A DNA stretch of 39,943 bases from Spirochaetota bacterium (GTDB taxonomy: Bacteria > Spirochaetota > Spirochaetia > DTKZ01). The stretch is from assembly GCA_026418195.1 (NCBI GenBank), contig JAOABU010000121.1, positions 1-39,943 of the forward strand. Direction: 5' to 3'. Each line of letters starts with the position of its first letter. Positions within the stretch are counted from its first letter, which is position 1. The translations under genes and the position numbers were made by a program. Shown here piece after piece: positions 32,777 through 39,943 of this stretch. Under the pieces are notes generated by a model. The model was not told where the DNA came from and ran no database searches. It saw nothing but the letters and a program-made list of their open reading frames with translations.

Positions 32777-32822
32777 TTGCGTCTTTTGCATCAGTATAGA
32801 GCATTTAACGCAACTTATGCAA
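32777..32822. promoter_or_regulatory. Symmetric four-box operator in front of the LysR gene
   Basis: TTGCGT and TTGCAT lie nine bases apart, then after 16 bases their inverted partners ACGCAA and ATGCAA, again nine apart. All four boxes are symmetric about 32799. The array spans the predicted promoter, as expected for a LysR tetramer binding its own control region. Confidence 0.6.
32793..32822 (-). promoter_or_regulatory. Candidate promoter of the LysR gene
   Basis: On the minus strand TTGCAT, 18 bases, TATACT. The -35 coincides with one TTGC box of the operator. Leader about 17 bases. Confidence 0.4.
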
Positions 32823-32833
32823 GCTAAATCGTT

Positions 32834-34039
32834 TTATATGATCCCGAGTTTCTTTCCCTCATCTTCGGCGATATTGAGGATTGTATCCAATTCCTCATCT
32901 GTATGAATCGCCATGTAAGAGGTACGCAGAAGAGACCGGTTGGGTGGTACCGCCGGAGATACGACCGGATTCACATACACTCCTCGGTTGTACAAAGCCT
33001 GCCAGAGGAGAAAGGTTTTTTCATCGTTTCCAATGATCAGGGGAACGATGGGAGTCTGGGCTGTTCCGATATTGTATCCCATGCTCTTAAAACCTTCGAT
33101 CATCTTTCGAGCGATTTGCTGTAATCTCAGTACCCGTTCTGGCTCCTGTTCAATGATTTCCAGGGTTTTCAGAACTGCTGCTAGATTGGCGGGAGGCATA
33201 CTAGCGGAGAAGATCAAAGGTCGAGCTGTATGCTTGATATACTCTATGATATCTGCATCCCCTGCCAGGAACCCTCCAATGGAGCCAAAAGATTTTGAGA
33301 AGGTACACATAATGATGTCCGCCAGATCGCTGGAACCGAAATGCTCGGTGGTGCCTCTTCCTGTAGGTCCAATTGTACCAATCGCATGGGCCTCATCCAA
33401 GTAGACCCCGGCATTGTACTTATCGGCAATCCGTTTTAACGTGGGCAGGTCTACAATATCCCCTTCCATGCTAAACACCCCATCTGTCACGACCAGTTTC
33501 GGTTCATCTTCGGGGATCGCTTGCAGTCGTTCTTCCATTTCCTGCATGTTCCCATGGGGATACCTATGTACTTTCACATCCCCATAGAGGCCTTTGGCGA
33601 GGAAGATCCCATCCATGATGGAAGCATGGTTATACTTATCCGTAACGATGTGTTCACCTCTCCCCAAGAGTGCCGAGATTCCGCCCAAATTCGTCTGGTA
33701 GCCTGTAGTGAAACAGATAGCTGCTTCCTTTCCTGTAAATCGAGCCAACCTTCGTTCTAGCTCCTCATGTAGGTCCAGCGTTCCGTTCATGAACCGAGAG
33801 CCCGAGCAACTAGTACCATAGATCCGTACCGCTTCTTCTGCAGCTGCTTTCACTCGAGGGTCGTGAGAAAGCCCTAAATAATTGTTGGAACCGGCCATGA
33901 TGAACTCACGGCCCTCGATAATCACCCGAGACCCGCGATATGCTTCAATGGGTCGGAAATACGGATACCATCCTTCCGCTTTTGCTTTTCGTACCTCATT
34001 CAGTCTTCCGTCCTTACGAAAAATCGCTTTCTTTACCAT
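32834..34039 (-). CDS. Serine palmitoyltransferase (alpha-oxoamine synthase family)
   Basis: A 401-residue PLP enzyme started at MVKKAIFRKDG; an upstream in-frame start would lie inside the reductase gene. Signatures: GWYPYFRPIE, AGSNNYLGLSHDPRV, SGSRFMNGTLDLHEELE, H138 in YNHASI, D215/H218 in LDEAHAIGTIG and the PLP lysine K249 in TFSKSFGSIGGF. The match to bacterial serine palmitoyltransferase (for example Bacteroides Spt) is closer than to BioF or Kbl, as recalled. It condenses serine with an acyl-CoA or acyl-ACP to 3-ketosphinganine. The gene follows a 3-ketosphinganine reductase by 26 bases, which supports the assignment. Confidence 0.88.
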   Translation of the reverse strand: MVKKAIFRKDGRLNEVRKAKAEGWYPYFRPIEAYRGSRVIIEGREFIMAGSNNYLGLSHDPRVKAAAEEAVRIYGTSCSGSRFMNGTLDLHEELERRLARFTGKEAAICFTTGYQTNLGGISALLGRGEHIVTDKYNHASIMDGIFLAKGLYGDVKVHRYPHGNMQEMEERLQAIPEDEPKLVVTDGVFSMEGDIVDLPTLKRIADKYNAGVYLDEAHAIGTIGPTGRGTTEHFGSSDLADIIMCTFSKSFGSIGGFLAGDADIIEYIKHTARPLIFSASMPPANLAAVLKTLEIIEQEPERVLRLQQIARKMIEGFKSMGYNIGTAQTPIVPLIIGNDEKTFLLWQALYNRGVYVNPVVSPAVPPNRSLLRTSYMAIHTDEELDTILNIAEDEGKKLGII

Positions 34040-34065
34040 AGGTGTTGCCTCTCTAGTTTCCCAGT

Positions 34066-34911
34066 CTATTTGGACTGTATTTGTTTTCGACAGTTCCGAA
34101 CGGTTCGATCCATTACCCATCGTACCATAATCGGCATGTGCCGGGCTACCCACGCAGTGAACCGGGCTTGGAATCCGGGTATGATCATGAATTTCCCCTT
34201 CGATAACCCTCGGAACAGTTCCTCTGCCACCGTTTCTGGTCTCAATACTCCCGCATTGGCGGAAATTGCTTTTGTCTCTGGAGGTTTCCTTCGGTTCTCC
34301 TTTTCAAAACCAGGGGTGTCGGTATCGGGAGGGCAAAGCACAGCGATCTGTACCCCTTCGGATACGAGTTCGCTCCGTAGGGCTTCGGAAAATCCAATCA
34401 CTCCTGCCTTGGCTGCACTGTACGCGGTGTACCCGAATACCCCTACGAGTCCTGCTAGGGAGGATACATTCACAATAATTCCTTGATTCTTCTTTAGATA
34501 GGGAAGAAGAGTCTTGGTAACATACCATGTACCTCTCAGGTGAACACTGATGGTCTGTTCGAATAATGAATCCGGAATCCGATCGAAGTAATCCGGAAAA
34601 GCCTCTCCTGCACAATTGAGAAGGAAATCGGGCTCTCCAAACTCTTGTACCGCACGAAGTAGATGCTCCTTTACCTGTTCTGGATTTCCCACATCCAGGG
34701 AAAGCGTCCGAACGCGAGGTTGCAGTTCGATCCTACCAGAAGCGTTAACCCGTTCAGGTGTTAGAACTCTCACTGCCTGTTCCAATCGGTTTCTGTCCCG
34801 GGCAATCAGCAGTACATCTGCCTTCCTTCGAACCAACTCTTTTGCAACGGCCAGCCCAATACCACTGGAACCTCCCGTAATAAAAGCACAACGAACCGTC
34901 GCTTCCGGCAT
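34066..34911 (-). CDS. 3-ketodihydrosphingosine reductase (KDSR-like)
   Basis: A 281-residue short-chain dehydrogenase. Cofactor motif GGSSGIG at residues 13-19, NCAG at 99-102, catalytic S151, Y164 and K168 (YSAAK). Residues 194-216 contain PPDTDTPGFEKENRRKP followed by PETKAIS, which parallels the eukaryotic KDSR/FVT1 sequence closely as recalled and is not typical of other SDRs. A hydrophobic C-terminal patch (near residues 250-268) could sit on the membrane, as in KDSR. It reduces 3-ketosphinganine to sphinganine with NADPH. It is the first gene of a pair with the serine palmitoyltransferase. The ATG is almost at the predicted transcription start. Confidence 0.88.
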   Translation of the reverse strand: MPEATVRCAFITGGSSGIGLAVAKELVRRKADVLLIARDRNRLEQAVRVLTPERVNASGRIELQPRVRTLSLDVGNPEQVKEHLLRAVQEFGEPDFLLNCAGEAFPDYFDRIPDSLFEQTISVHLRGTWYVTKTLLPYLKKNQGIIVNVSSLAGLVGVFGYTAYSAAKAGVIGFSEALRSELVSEGVQIAVLCPPDTDTPGFEKENRRKPPETKAISANAGVLRPETVAEELFRGLSKGKFMIIPGFQARFTAWVARHMPIMVRWVMDRTVRNCRKQIQSK

Positions 34912-34919
34912 GTCCCCTT

Positions 34920-34947
34920 TTTATACACTTTTCCTATTGGCTGTCAA
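34920..34947 (-). promoter_or_regulatory. Promoter of the sphingoid-base genes
   Basis: On the minus strand TTGACA, 16 bases, TATAAA, then eight bases to the ATG, so the leader would be about two bases. Confidence 0.6.
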
Positions 34948-34986
34948 CGGTAAAGCATATATCAAATATACTATACGGCTTGATGC

Positions 34987-35015
34987 TTGCCCTAAGTTTC
35001 CCCAATGCGTATACT
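34987..35015 (+). promoter_or_regulatory. Promoter of yqgE
   Basis: TTGCCC, 17 bases, TATACT, then 12 bases to the ATG. The leader would be about six bases with no Shine-Dalgarno. Confidence 0.5.
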
Positions 35016-35027
35016 CCAACATAACCT

Positions 35028-35636
35028 ATGGGTAGTGAATCGAATCTGTCAGAACCCCGGTACCTTGCAGGATATTTTCTCATTGCTAGCGTGAACCTTA
35101 TGGACCCCAACTTTGTTCGTACCGTTGTTCTCCTCATTCAGCATAACGAAGAAGGTGCTTTTGGTTTAGTGTTGAATAGGCCTTCGGGTAAAGAACTCAA
35201 CGACGTGCTTCCAGAAAGTCTCGAGGGTGCTGTTCTCCATGTCCCTGTCTATATTGGGGGTCCCGTACAACAGGACTATCTTTTCGTTCTGCACTCGGGA
35301 TTAGAGAACAAACTGCTCAATCCCAATGCAACATCCCCCATTCCTGGTGTGTTTTTCGAACCTGCCACAAAACAATTGATTAGTTACCTGATCGACGAAT
35401 GGAACATTACGCCCCTAGAAGACAGACCTAAACTCCGATTGTACGCAGGGTATTCCGGTTGGGGGCCCGGACAATTGGAACGGGAATTGAGGGAAAACTC
35501 CTGGTTCGTAGTCCCCGGACATCAGAGTATCGTGTTTCATCCTGAACCAGACAATGCTTGGAAGGATGCATTGAGTCGCAAAGGGAAATACTATCGCTTC
35601 GTAGCAGAAACAGGTTATATGCCATCGATCAACTGA
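35028..35636 (+). CDS. YqgE/AlgH (UPF0301) family protein
   Basis: A 202-residue protein with the complete family pattern: GYFLIASVNLMDPNFVRTVVLLIQHNEEGAFGLVLNRPSG at the start, then YIGGPVQQDYLFVLHS and YAGYSGWGPGQLERELRENSWF. The family is widespread, cytosolic and of uncertain function, with reported links to transcription of alginate genes in Pseudomonas (AlgH). The last 22 bases overlap the end of aroDE on the other strand. It is divergent from the sphingoid genes. Confidence 0.95.
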   Translation: MGSESNLSEPRYLAGYFLIASVNLMDPNFVRTVVLLIQHNEEGAFGLVLNRPSGKELNDVLPESLEGAVLHVPVYIGGPVQQDYLFVLHSGLENKLLNPNATSPIPGVFFEPATKQLISYLIDEWNITPLEDRPKLRLYAGYSGWGPGQLERELRENSWFVVPGHQSIVFHPEPDNAWKDALSRKGKYYRFVAETGYMPSIN

Positions 35637-37105
35637 CGAGGGTACTCTTTACCCGTAAAAAGCAGGAACTGTCTAAAGGCTTGATGAATCAGCATCGCAT
35701 CCCCATAGATGACGGTACAACCAGCAGCCTTGGCTCGCTTAAGGAATCGAGTTTCCCTGGGTGCATATACCAAATCGTACACTACTTCTTGCCCCTTGAA
35801 GAATAGGTCTGGAAAAGGATCTTCCTCTTCATAGGGATGCATTCCGCACGAGGTAGTCTGCACCACCAAGTCTGGTTGAAACTGCTCCACCCTCGAGGCA
35901 CCCTCTCGATCGAGAGGGCCGGTTGTTATGGTTCCTGTTGAGAGGGAGAGGGTTTTTCCCATCTCCGCTGCTAAACTCTCGGCCTTTGCAACGGTTCGAT
36001 TGAGAATCAATACACGTGCTCCCTCTCGGGCTAACCCATACACGATGGATCGAGCTGCTCCACCAGCTCCGATCACGAGGGCTTTTTTACCCGTTACCCT
36101 AGGGAACACTCTGTTCAGAGGAACCAAGAACCCTTCCACATCCGTGTTGTACCCCTTGATGGATTTCTCCGAGAAAACTAAGGTGTTACAAGCTCCCACA
36201 GCCAGAACGCTGTCTTCACACCAGTCACAATATTTCAACACAGATTCTTTGTGAGGGATGGTGACGGAGAGACCTCTAAGGGGCAACTTTGGAGCAATAG
36301 AAAAAAACGGCTCCAGATCATCCACGGGAAAGGGAACATACACTGCATCAATCCCCAATGCATCATACCCTCGATTGTGTAGGTGAGGTGACCTACTATG
36401 GAGGACAGGGTTCCCAATGATTCCAAAAAGAGCTGTATGAGGCGTAAGGGAAGTGTATCGGTACACAGTTTTAAGTGTGATGGGATCCACTAGAGGACCT
36501 TTCGATTGGGGAGAGGTGAAGGTGAAATAGGACCCTAGATGGCTCGATAGAACCTGAAAGGGGTATCCATACGGGCCCTCCACGGCAAAACTTCTCCGCA
36601 TCCCCCATGTTTCCACGGTTCTATCGAGAATCACTCGTTCCACAATGGGACCTAGTTCTTTCCAACCAGAAGGGTTCAAGGTAAGGTGTAGGACGTCTCT
36701 TTCCTTTACGAAATCCTGTGCAAAAGGGAACGGATAGGCACTGAAATTTCTAATAGAGATCGAACGAATCACCCCTACGTCGTACGAATGAGCCACTTTT
36801 TCTAAGGTTTCATGAACTCCTCTAGGCTTATACTCCTCGTACGGTATCCGAACCATATCGAAAAGTCTTCGCTTTAAAAGAGTTCTGTAAAAGTCTATCA
36901 CAGGTTCTGCTTCGGACATTAGTGCTCTAGGTAAGGAAAGAATGCGGAACCCCTGAGTCCGCCGGGAGATGGACTCCCAATCCTCCCGTTCGGGATGTTT
37001 CAGGGTTTCTACTTCGATCTCGAATCCATCGAAGTATCCTTCGTGGCTTTGTAACCTGAGGAACACGTCATCCAATGTGCTCTCGGAAACGCGTAAGATC
37101 ACCAT
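35615..37105 (-). CDS. AroDE: degenerate dehydroquinase domain fused to shikimate dehydrogenase
   Basis: A 496-residue fusion. Residues 222-496 are an intact shikimate dehydrogenase: FGIIGNPVLHSRSPHLHN, catalytic K286 in VTIPHK, D322 in YNTD, the cofactor loop GAGGAARS, and a final GDAMLIHQAF. It reduces 3-dehydroshikimate to shikimate. Residues 1-215 resemble type I dehydroquinase by layout (FDGFEIEVE, LFDMVRIP, VGVIRSISIRNF, DVLHLTLNPSGW), but the catalytic His is replaced by R119 and the Schiff-base Lys by H140, and the arginine after the first Glu is also missing. That half is probably catalytically dead. Fusions of this kind are known in spirochaetes and chlamydiae. Confidence 0.9.
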   Translation of the reverse strand: MVILRVSESTLDDVFLRLQSHEGYFDGFEIEVETLKHPEREDWESISRRTQGFRILSLPRALMSEAEPVIDFYRTLLKRRLFDMVRIPYEEYKPRGVHETLEKVAHSYDVGVIRSISIRNFSAYPFPFAQDFVKERDVLHLTLNPSGWKELGPIVERVILDRTVETWGMRRSFAVEGPYGYPFQVLSSHLGSYFTFTSPQSKGPLVDPITLKTVYRYTSLTPHTALFGIIGNPVLHSRSPHLHNRGYDALGIDAVYVPFPVDDLEPFFSIAPKLPLRGLSVTIPHKESVLKYCDWCEDSVLAVGACNTLVFSEKSIKGYNTDVEGFLVPLNRVFPRVTGKKALVIGAGGAARSIVYGLAREGARVLILNRTVAKAESLAAEMGKTLSLSTGTITTGPLDREGASRVEQFQPDLVVQTTSCGMHPYEEEDPFPDLFFKGQEVVYDLVYAPRETRFLKRAKAAGCTVIYGDAMLIHQAFRQFLLFTGKEYPRQLIDGI

Positions 37106-37116
37106 GATCGCCTGAT

Positions 37117-37599
37117 TCAGAAATCTCCCCGATAGAGGTACATGTCCTCTACCAATCCTTCCCGGAAAAACACTCGGAGTCGTATCGGATAGGAGGGGCC
37201 CTCAAAATGGTACAGAATCCAGTCCTTCTCGGTATAGTAAGGGAAGCCCAGAATTTCTACAACCCGATCACGAGAATCCCCAATTTGAATTCCTCTCACC
37301 TTCCCTGGAAAGGAAGCAGATAATCGAATCTGCCAAACTCGGTCCTGGAACCAGAATAGGCTTACCCCTTGGGAATAGATGAACAGTACATCATCCTGCC
37401 AGGGTTCTGTACCTCTCACTGTTCCCACCTGTTGGGGAGGACCAAACCGCTGGAACCCTTCCTCCAGAGTCATGCCAAGTAGGGTTTCTGGTTCCAGGGT
37501 GTTTGGATCCATACGACCCCATTGAGCTGGGTTTGCTGTAAGGGGAAACTGTTCCAGCACCAATAACCCGAAACCCCATAGAATCAATTTCCAGTTCAC
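37117..37599 (-). CDS. Small secreted protein with two similar halves
   Basis: A 160-residue protein from a GTG start; the signal peptide (about residues 1-23, WKLILWGFGLLVLEQFPLTANP) supports this start. The mature part has two parallel blocks: GMTLEEGFQRFGPPQQVG...VLFIYSQGVSLFWFQDRVWQIRL and GIQIGDSRDRVVEILGFP...WILYHFEGPSYPIRLRVFF. Each block has a helix ending in a Gly-x-Pro turn and then three beta strands, an arrangement like BamE/SmpA folds. I do not recognise the family. It lies between manC and aroDE with gaps of 8 and 11 bases, so it is probably in their operon. Confidence 0.7.
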   Translation of the reverse strand: MNWKLILWGFGLLVLEQFPLTANPAQWGRMDPNTLEPETLLGMTLEEGFQRFGPPQQVGTVRGTEPWQDDVLFIYSQGVSLFWFQDRVWQIRLSASFPGKVRGIQIGDSRDRVVEILGFPYYTEKDWILYHFEGPSYPIRLRVFFREGLVEDMYLYRGDF

Positions 37600-37607
37600 A
37601 GGCCCCC

Positions 37608-38642
37608 CTATACGGAGTTAAATCTAGATGCCACATCCCGCACCAACTGGCTAAACCCCTTTTTCAGAATAAGGGCCTTCCCATCCTTGATAACCACGAT
37701 TAAATCTTCTACTCCGCAAAGGGCTACGGGAATTTCCGAATACACATAGTTACCCTTCCCTTCCAGTTCGATGATTCGGGGAGCCTCCCCAGGTAGAAGC
37801 TGTGCCACTTCATCCCAACTTCCCACGTCGTTCCAGGAAAAGGTGGCAGGCACCATGGCTACTCTATGGGATCGTTCAAGAATGGCATAATCAACAGAGA
37901 TGGAAGGTAGCACCTCGTAAACGTGTCGTAGGTGGGTGAAAAACTGTTCTGATAATCCTTCCAATAATCCTTTCTCGTGGAAAGGTTTTACGATGTCAGG
38001 GGCATACCGATCAAATTCTTCGAACAAGGTTTGTAGGGAAAAGAGAAACATCCCCGAATTCCAGTAGAACCGACCCGAGCGCAGGTATTTTTCCGCTGTA
38101 TCTTTATCCGGCTTTTCCTTGAATGCACGAACACGATACCCCCCTCCTTCCCCCTCTCCCCTTTCTATGTACCCATATCCCGTGTGAGGGGAGCTTGGGG
38201 GAATCCCAAACACAGTGATCCATCCAGAGGCTCCCAAGCTATCTGCCTTCCGCACATCCTTCACAAAGGACTCTACCGGAGAAATCAAATGATCCGCCGA
38301 AAGGATCAGAATCCGACCCTCCCTAGGGATCCGATGCTTCAAATATAACGCACCGAGAAAAATCGCAGGAGCCGTATTCCTGCCCATCGGTTCACCCAGT
38401 ACCGTGATCCGTGCACCTCGATCTAGGTAGTAGGATACCTGGGCTATTGTTTCTTCCCGATACATTTCCGCTGTAACGATCACTACTTCTGCCTGAGGAT
38501 TCACCGATAATCCTCGCTCTACTGTGTTCTGTAAAAAGCTTCTTTCCAACCCAAAGGACAGGAACTGTTTGGGATGATAGGAAGAAGAGGCTGGCCACAA
38601 TCGGGTACCTGAGCCCCCTGCCAGAATAAGAATCGCTTCCAT
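37608..38642 (-). CDS. manC: Mannose-1-phosphate guanylyltransferase
   Basis: A 344-residue nucleotidyltransferase started at MEAILILAGGSGTRLWPASS. The GTP-binding loop GGSGTRLWP and HPKQFL are seen at the start, with GRNTAPAIFLGAL, LSADHLI and the product-side FKEKPDKDTAEKYLRSGRFYWNSGMFLF further on, all diagnostic. It makes GDP-mannose for glycan synthesis. It is the short form without the phosphomannose isomerase domain. No Shine-Dalgarno precedes the ATG. It is divergent from ilvE. Confidence 0.95.
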   Translation of the reverse strand: MEAILILAGGSGTRLWPASSSYHPKQFLSFGLERSFLQNTVERGLSVNPQAEVVIVTAEMYREETIAQVSYYLDRGARITVLGEPMGRNTAPAIFLGALYLKHRIPREGRILILSADHLISPVESFVKDVRKADSLGASGWITVFGIPPSSPHTGYGYIERGEGEGGGYRVRAFKEKPDKDTAEKYLRSGRFYWNSGMFLFSLQTLFEEFDRYAPDIVKPFHEKGLLEGLSEQFFTHLRHVYEVLPSISVDYAILERSHRVAMVPATFSWNDVGSWDEVAQLLPGEAPRIIELEGKGNYVYSEIPVALCGVEDLIVVIKDGKALILKKGFSQLVRDVASRFNSV

Positions 38643-38652
38643 AAGTGGTCTA

Positions 38653-38681
38653 ACTGTAGTTGCCTGAAAAGGAAAAATCAA
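38653..38681 (-). promoter_or_regulatory. Candidate promoter of manC
   Basis: On the minus strand TTGATT, 17 bases, TACAGT, then ten bases to the ATG. The implied leader is about four bases. Confidence 0.4.
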
Positions 38682-38709
38682 GAGAAATTCCTTGGGAGAA
38701 TTAGATCTA

Positions 38710-38738
38710 TTGACCAAGTATACCTATCGTCCTAAAAT
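38710..38738 (+). promoter_or_regulatory. Promoter of ilvE
   Basis: TTGACC, 17 bases, TAAAAT, with a leader of about 26 bases containing GGGAG before the ATG. This is a normal leadered gene. Confidence 0.7.
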
Positions 38739-38770
38739 TATGAGAAATCTATATAAAACGGGAGATTCCT

Positions 38771-39865
38771 ATGGCGAAGAGTTTTTCCTTGGCAATGTAT
38801 CCGTGGGTCTATTATGCGCACTATGAAGAAGATGGAACGTGGAGTGAAACTTTTACGGAAAAACCGCACACCACCCCTGAAGAGGAAGCGACTCTCCCCC
38901 CCGAGGCGATGCAGAAGTTATTAGCACAACGGAATTCTTTCCCCGAATTACCCTTAGTGAACTATACGACTCAATATGGTCTGGGAGTATTCGAGGGATT
39001 GAAGGCCTTCCCCCAGAAAAGTGGAGAACTGAAACTTTTTCGTCCCCATGAAAACGCAAAACGGATGCATCGATCCATGGAAGGACTCCTAATGCCTCCC
39101 TTTCCGGAGAAGCTGTTCCTTTCTGCCGTTGTTGAATTGATTCGCAGAAACAAGAAACTCGGGTATGCACCCAAGTACGATCCTGCCTGGGAAAAGGATA
39201 ACTTTTCTTCAGGGCACTCTATCTATATCCGACCTTTCACCTATTCAGAACCGGGCATTGGACTTGGACTTTCCTATAAACCTTGGGTAGTAATCATTAC
39301 TACTCCCGTAGGAGCATACTTCGAACCCGGGACATCGAAAGCCATCACCACCGACCGAGTGCGAGCTACTCCTAAAGGAACGGGATGGATCAAATGTTGT
39401 TCTAATTACGTAATTCCCATCCTGGCCAAGAAAGAAGCAGAGAAGAATGGGTACATGGAAGTGATCTTTCTCGATGCAAAAGAAAACAAGTACGTAGAAG
39501 AAGGCTCCTCCTGTAACATCTTTTTCTACCTAAAAAATGGAACCTTGGTGACCCCCGACTTGAAAGATACTATTCTTCCAGGAATTACCCGTATGAGTGC
39601 TATCACCCTCGCTCGGGATATGGGGATCAAAGTAGAGGAACGCCTTATCAGCATCGAAGAGGTGCTGGACTCCGCCAAAGAATGTTTCGTAACGGGAACG
39701 GCAGCAGGTGTGACTTACATCGAGTCCATCACCCATGGGAACCGAACCACGGTATTCAATAACGGGAAACCTGGAGAACTGACCACGACCCTCCAAAAGA
39801 CCCTCAAAGGAATCCAGTATGGAGCTATTCCGGATAAGTTTGGCTGGATGGTTCCGATTGGGTAA
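38771..39865 (+). CDS. ilvE: Branched-chain amino-acid aminotransferase
   Basis: A 364-residue class IV PLP aminotransferase of the longer, eukaryote-like BCAT type. Family features: YGLGVFEGLKAF near residue 70, SIYIRPFTYSEPGIGLG, the PLP lysine in GWIKCCSNYV, EEGSSCNIFF and the late GTAAGVTYI. It transfers the amino group between glutamate and leucine, isoleucine or valine keto acids, the last biosynthetic step. Length is normal. It has its own promoter and is divergent from manC. Confidence 0.95.
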   Translation: MAKSFSLAMYPWVYYAHYEEDGTWSETFTEKPHTTPEEEATLPPEAMQKLLAQRNSFPELPLVNYTTQYGLGVFEGLKAFPQKSGELKLFRPHENAKRMHRSMEGLLMPPFPEKLFLSAVVELIRRNKKLGYAPKYDPAWEKDNFSSGHSIYIRPFTYSEPGIGLGLSYKPWVVIITTPVGAYFEPGTSKAITTDRVRATPKGTGWIKCCSNYVIPILAKKEAEKNGYMEVIFLDAKENKYVEEGSSCNIFFYLKNGTLVTPDLKDTILPGITRMSAITLARDMGIKVEERLISIEEVLDSAKECFVTGTAAGVTYIESITHGNRTTVFNNGKPGELTTTLQKTLKGIQYGAIPDKFGWMVPIG

Positions 39866-39915
39866 GAGCCGTACTGTCTATCCAACCTAACGGTCCTGCA
39901 CGATCCGAATGGGAA

Positions 39916-39936
39916 CGGGCTCAGTAGCTGAACCCG
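39916..39936. other. Hairpin after ilvE at the window edge
   Basis: CGGGCTCAG and CTGAACCCG around a three-base loop pair over nine positions, with one C/A mismatch on the plus strand and a G-U pair on the minus strand. No T tract is visible before the window ends. It may be part of a terminator, which cannot be decided here. Confidence 0.3.
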
Positions 39937-39943
39937 CATAGAG

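Noticed and set aside
32834-34039. Reading the PLP enzyme as BioF (biotin synthesis) because a biotin operon lies nearby
   Set aside because: Its sequence follows serine palmitoyltransferase, the next gene is a KDSR-type reductase, and it is not in the BirA-controlled operon.
39866-39943. A structured RNA (tRNA, SRP or RNase P RNA) at the right edge
   Set aside because: One hairpin is visible, but no conserved core of any of these RNAs could be found, and the window ends too soon.
1-39943. CRISPR arrays, insertion sequences, prophage or integrated elements
   Set aside because: No regularly spaced repeats, transposase or integrase genes, or composition shifts were seen; the window reads as an ordinary chromosome region.

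Overview
The window looks like chromosomal DNA from a spirochaete, probably free-living and saccharolytic and possibly thermophilic. This is an inference. It rests on a fused AroD-AroE protein, signal peptides ending in A(A/S)GAKE, a presequence-protease-type M16C peptidase, IclR/TRAP uronate genes, and house-keeping genes packed closely on both strands. Base composition is even across the window. I see no tRNA, rRNA, CRISPR array, insertion sequence or prophage, and no gene-free stretch longer than about 260 bases.

Layout. 1-2.1 kb: a partial threonine-aldolase-like gene translationally coupled to an EamA exporter, divergent from a short QueG-like iron-sulphur protein. 2.1-7.1 kb: a secreted beta-barrel-like protein, hisS, a GH13_18 sugar phosphorylase close to glucosylglycerate phosphorylase, and an AEC permease. 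7.2-15.2 kb (minus): a catabolic cluster for unsaturated uronates (kdgF-kduI-kduD-dctPMQ, then iclR-kdgK-eda) that takes 4,5-unsaturated hexuronate to pyruvate and glyceraldehyde-3-phosphate. Flanking it are an exported aldose 1-epimerase, a metallo-beta-lactamase-fold protein, a second short-chain dehydrogenase and a second IclR regulator (15.4-19.1 kb). 19.1-28.0 kb (minus): a probable long unit read htrA-uvrB-MFS-mtnN-rhodanese-M16C peptidase. 28.0-31.2 kb (plus): birA-bioY-bioM-bioN, a self-contained biotin sensing and uptake operon with a textbook BirA operator. 31.2-34.9 kb (minus): a 3-ketodihydrosphingosine reductase and a serine palmitoyltransferase, i.e. the first two steps of sphingoid-base synthesis, followed by an IlvY-like LysR regulator and a beta-helix protein. 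35.0-39.9 kb: yqgE, a bifunctional aroDE whose dehydratase half has lost its catalytic residues, a small secreted protein, manC and ilvE.

The items most worth a second look are the SPT/KDSR sphingolipid pair, the degenerate dehydroquinase half of AroDE, the BirA operator that covers both the -10 box and the start codon of birA, and a recurring pattern in which the first gene of a transcription unit starts 0-10 nt after the predicted transcription start with no Shine-Dalgarno sequence, while genes inside operons have strong ones. All functional calls come from reading the sequence and remembered family signatures; no database search was run.
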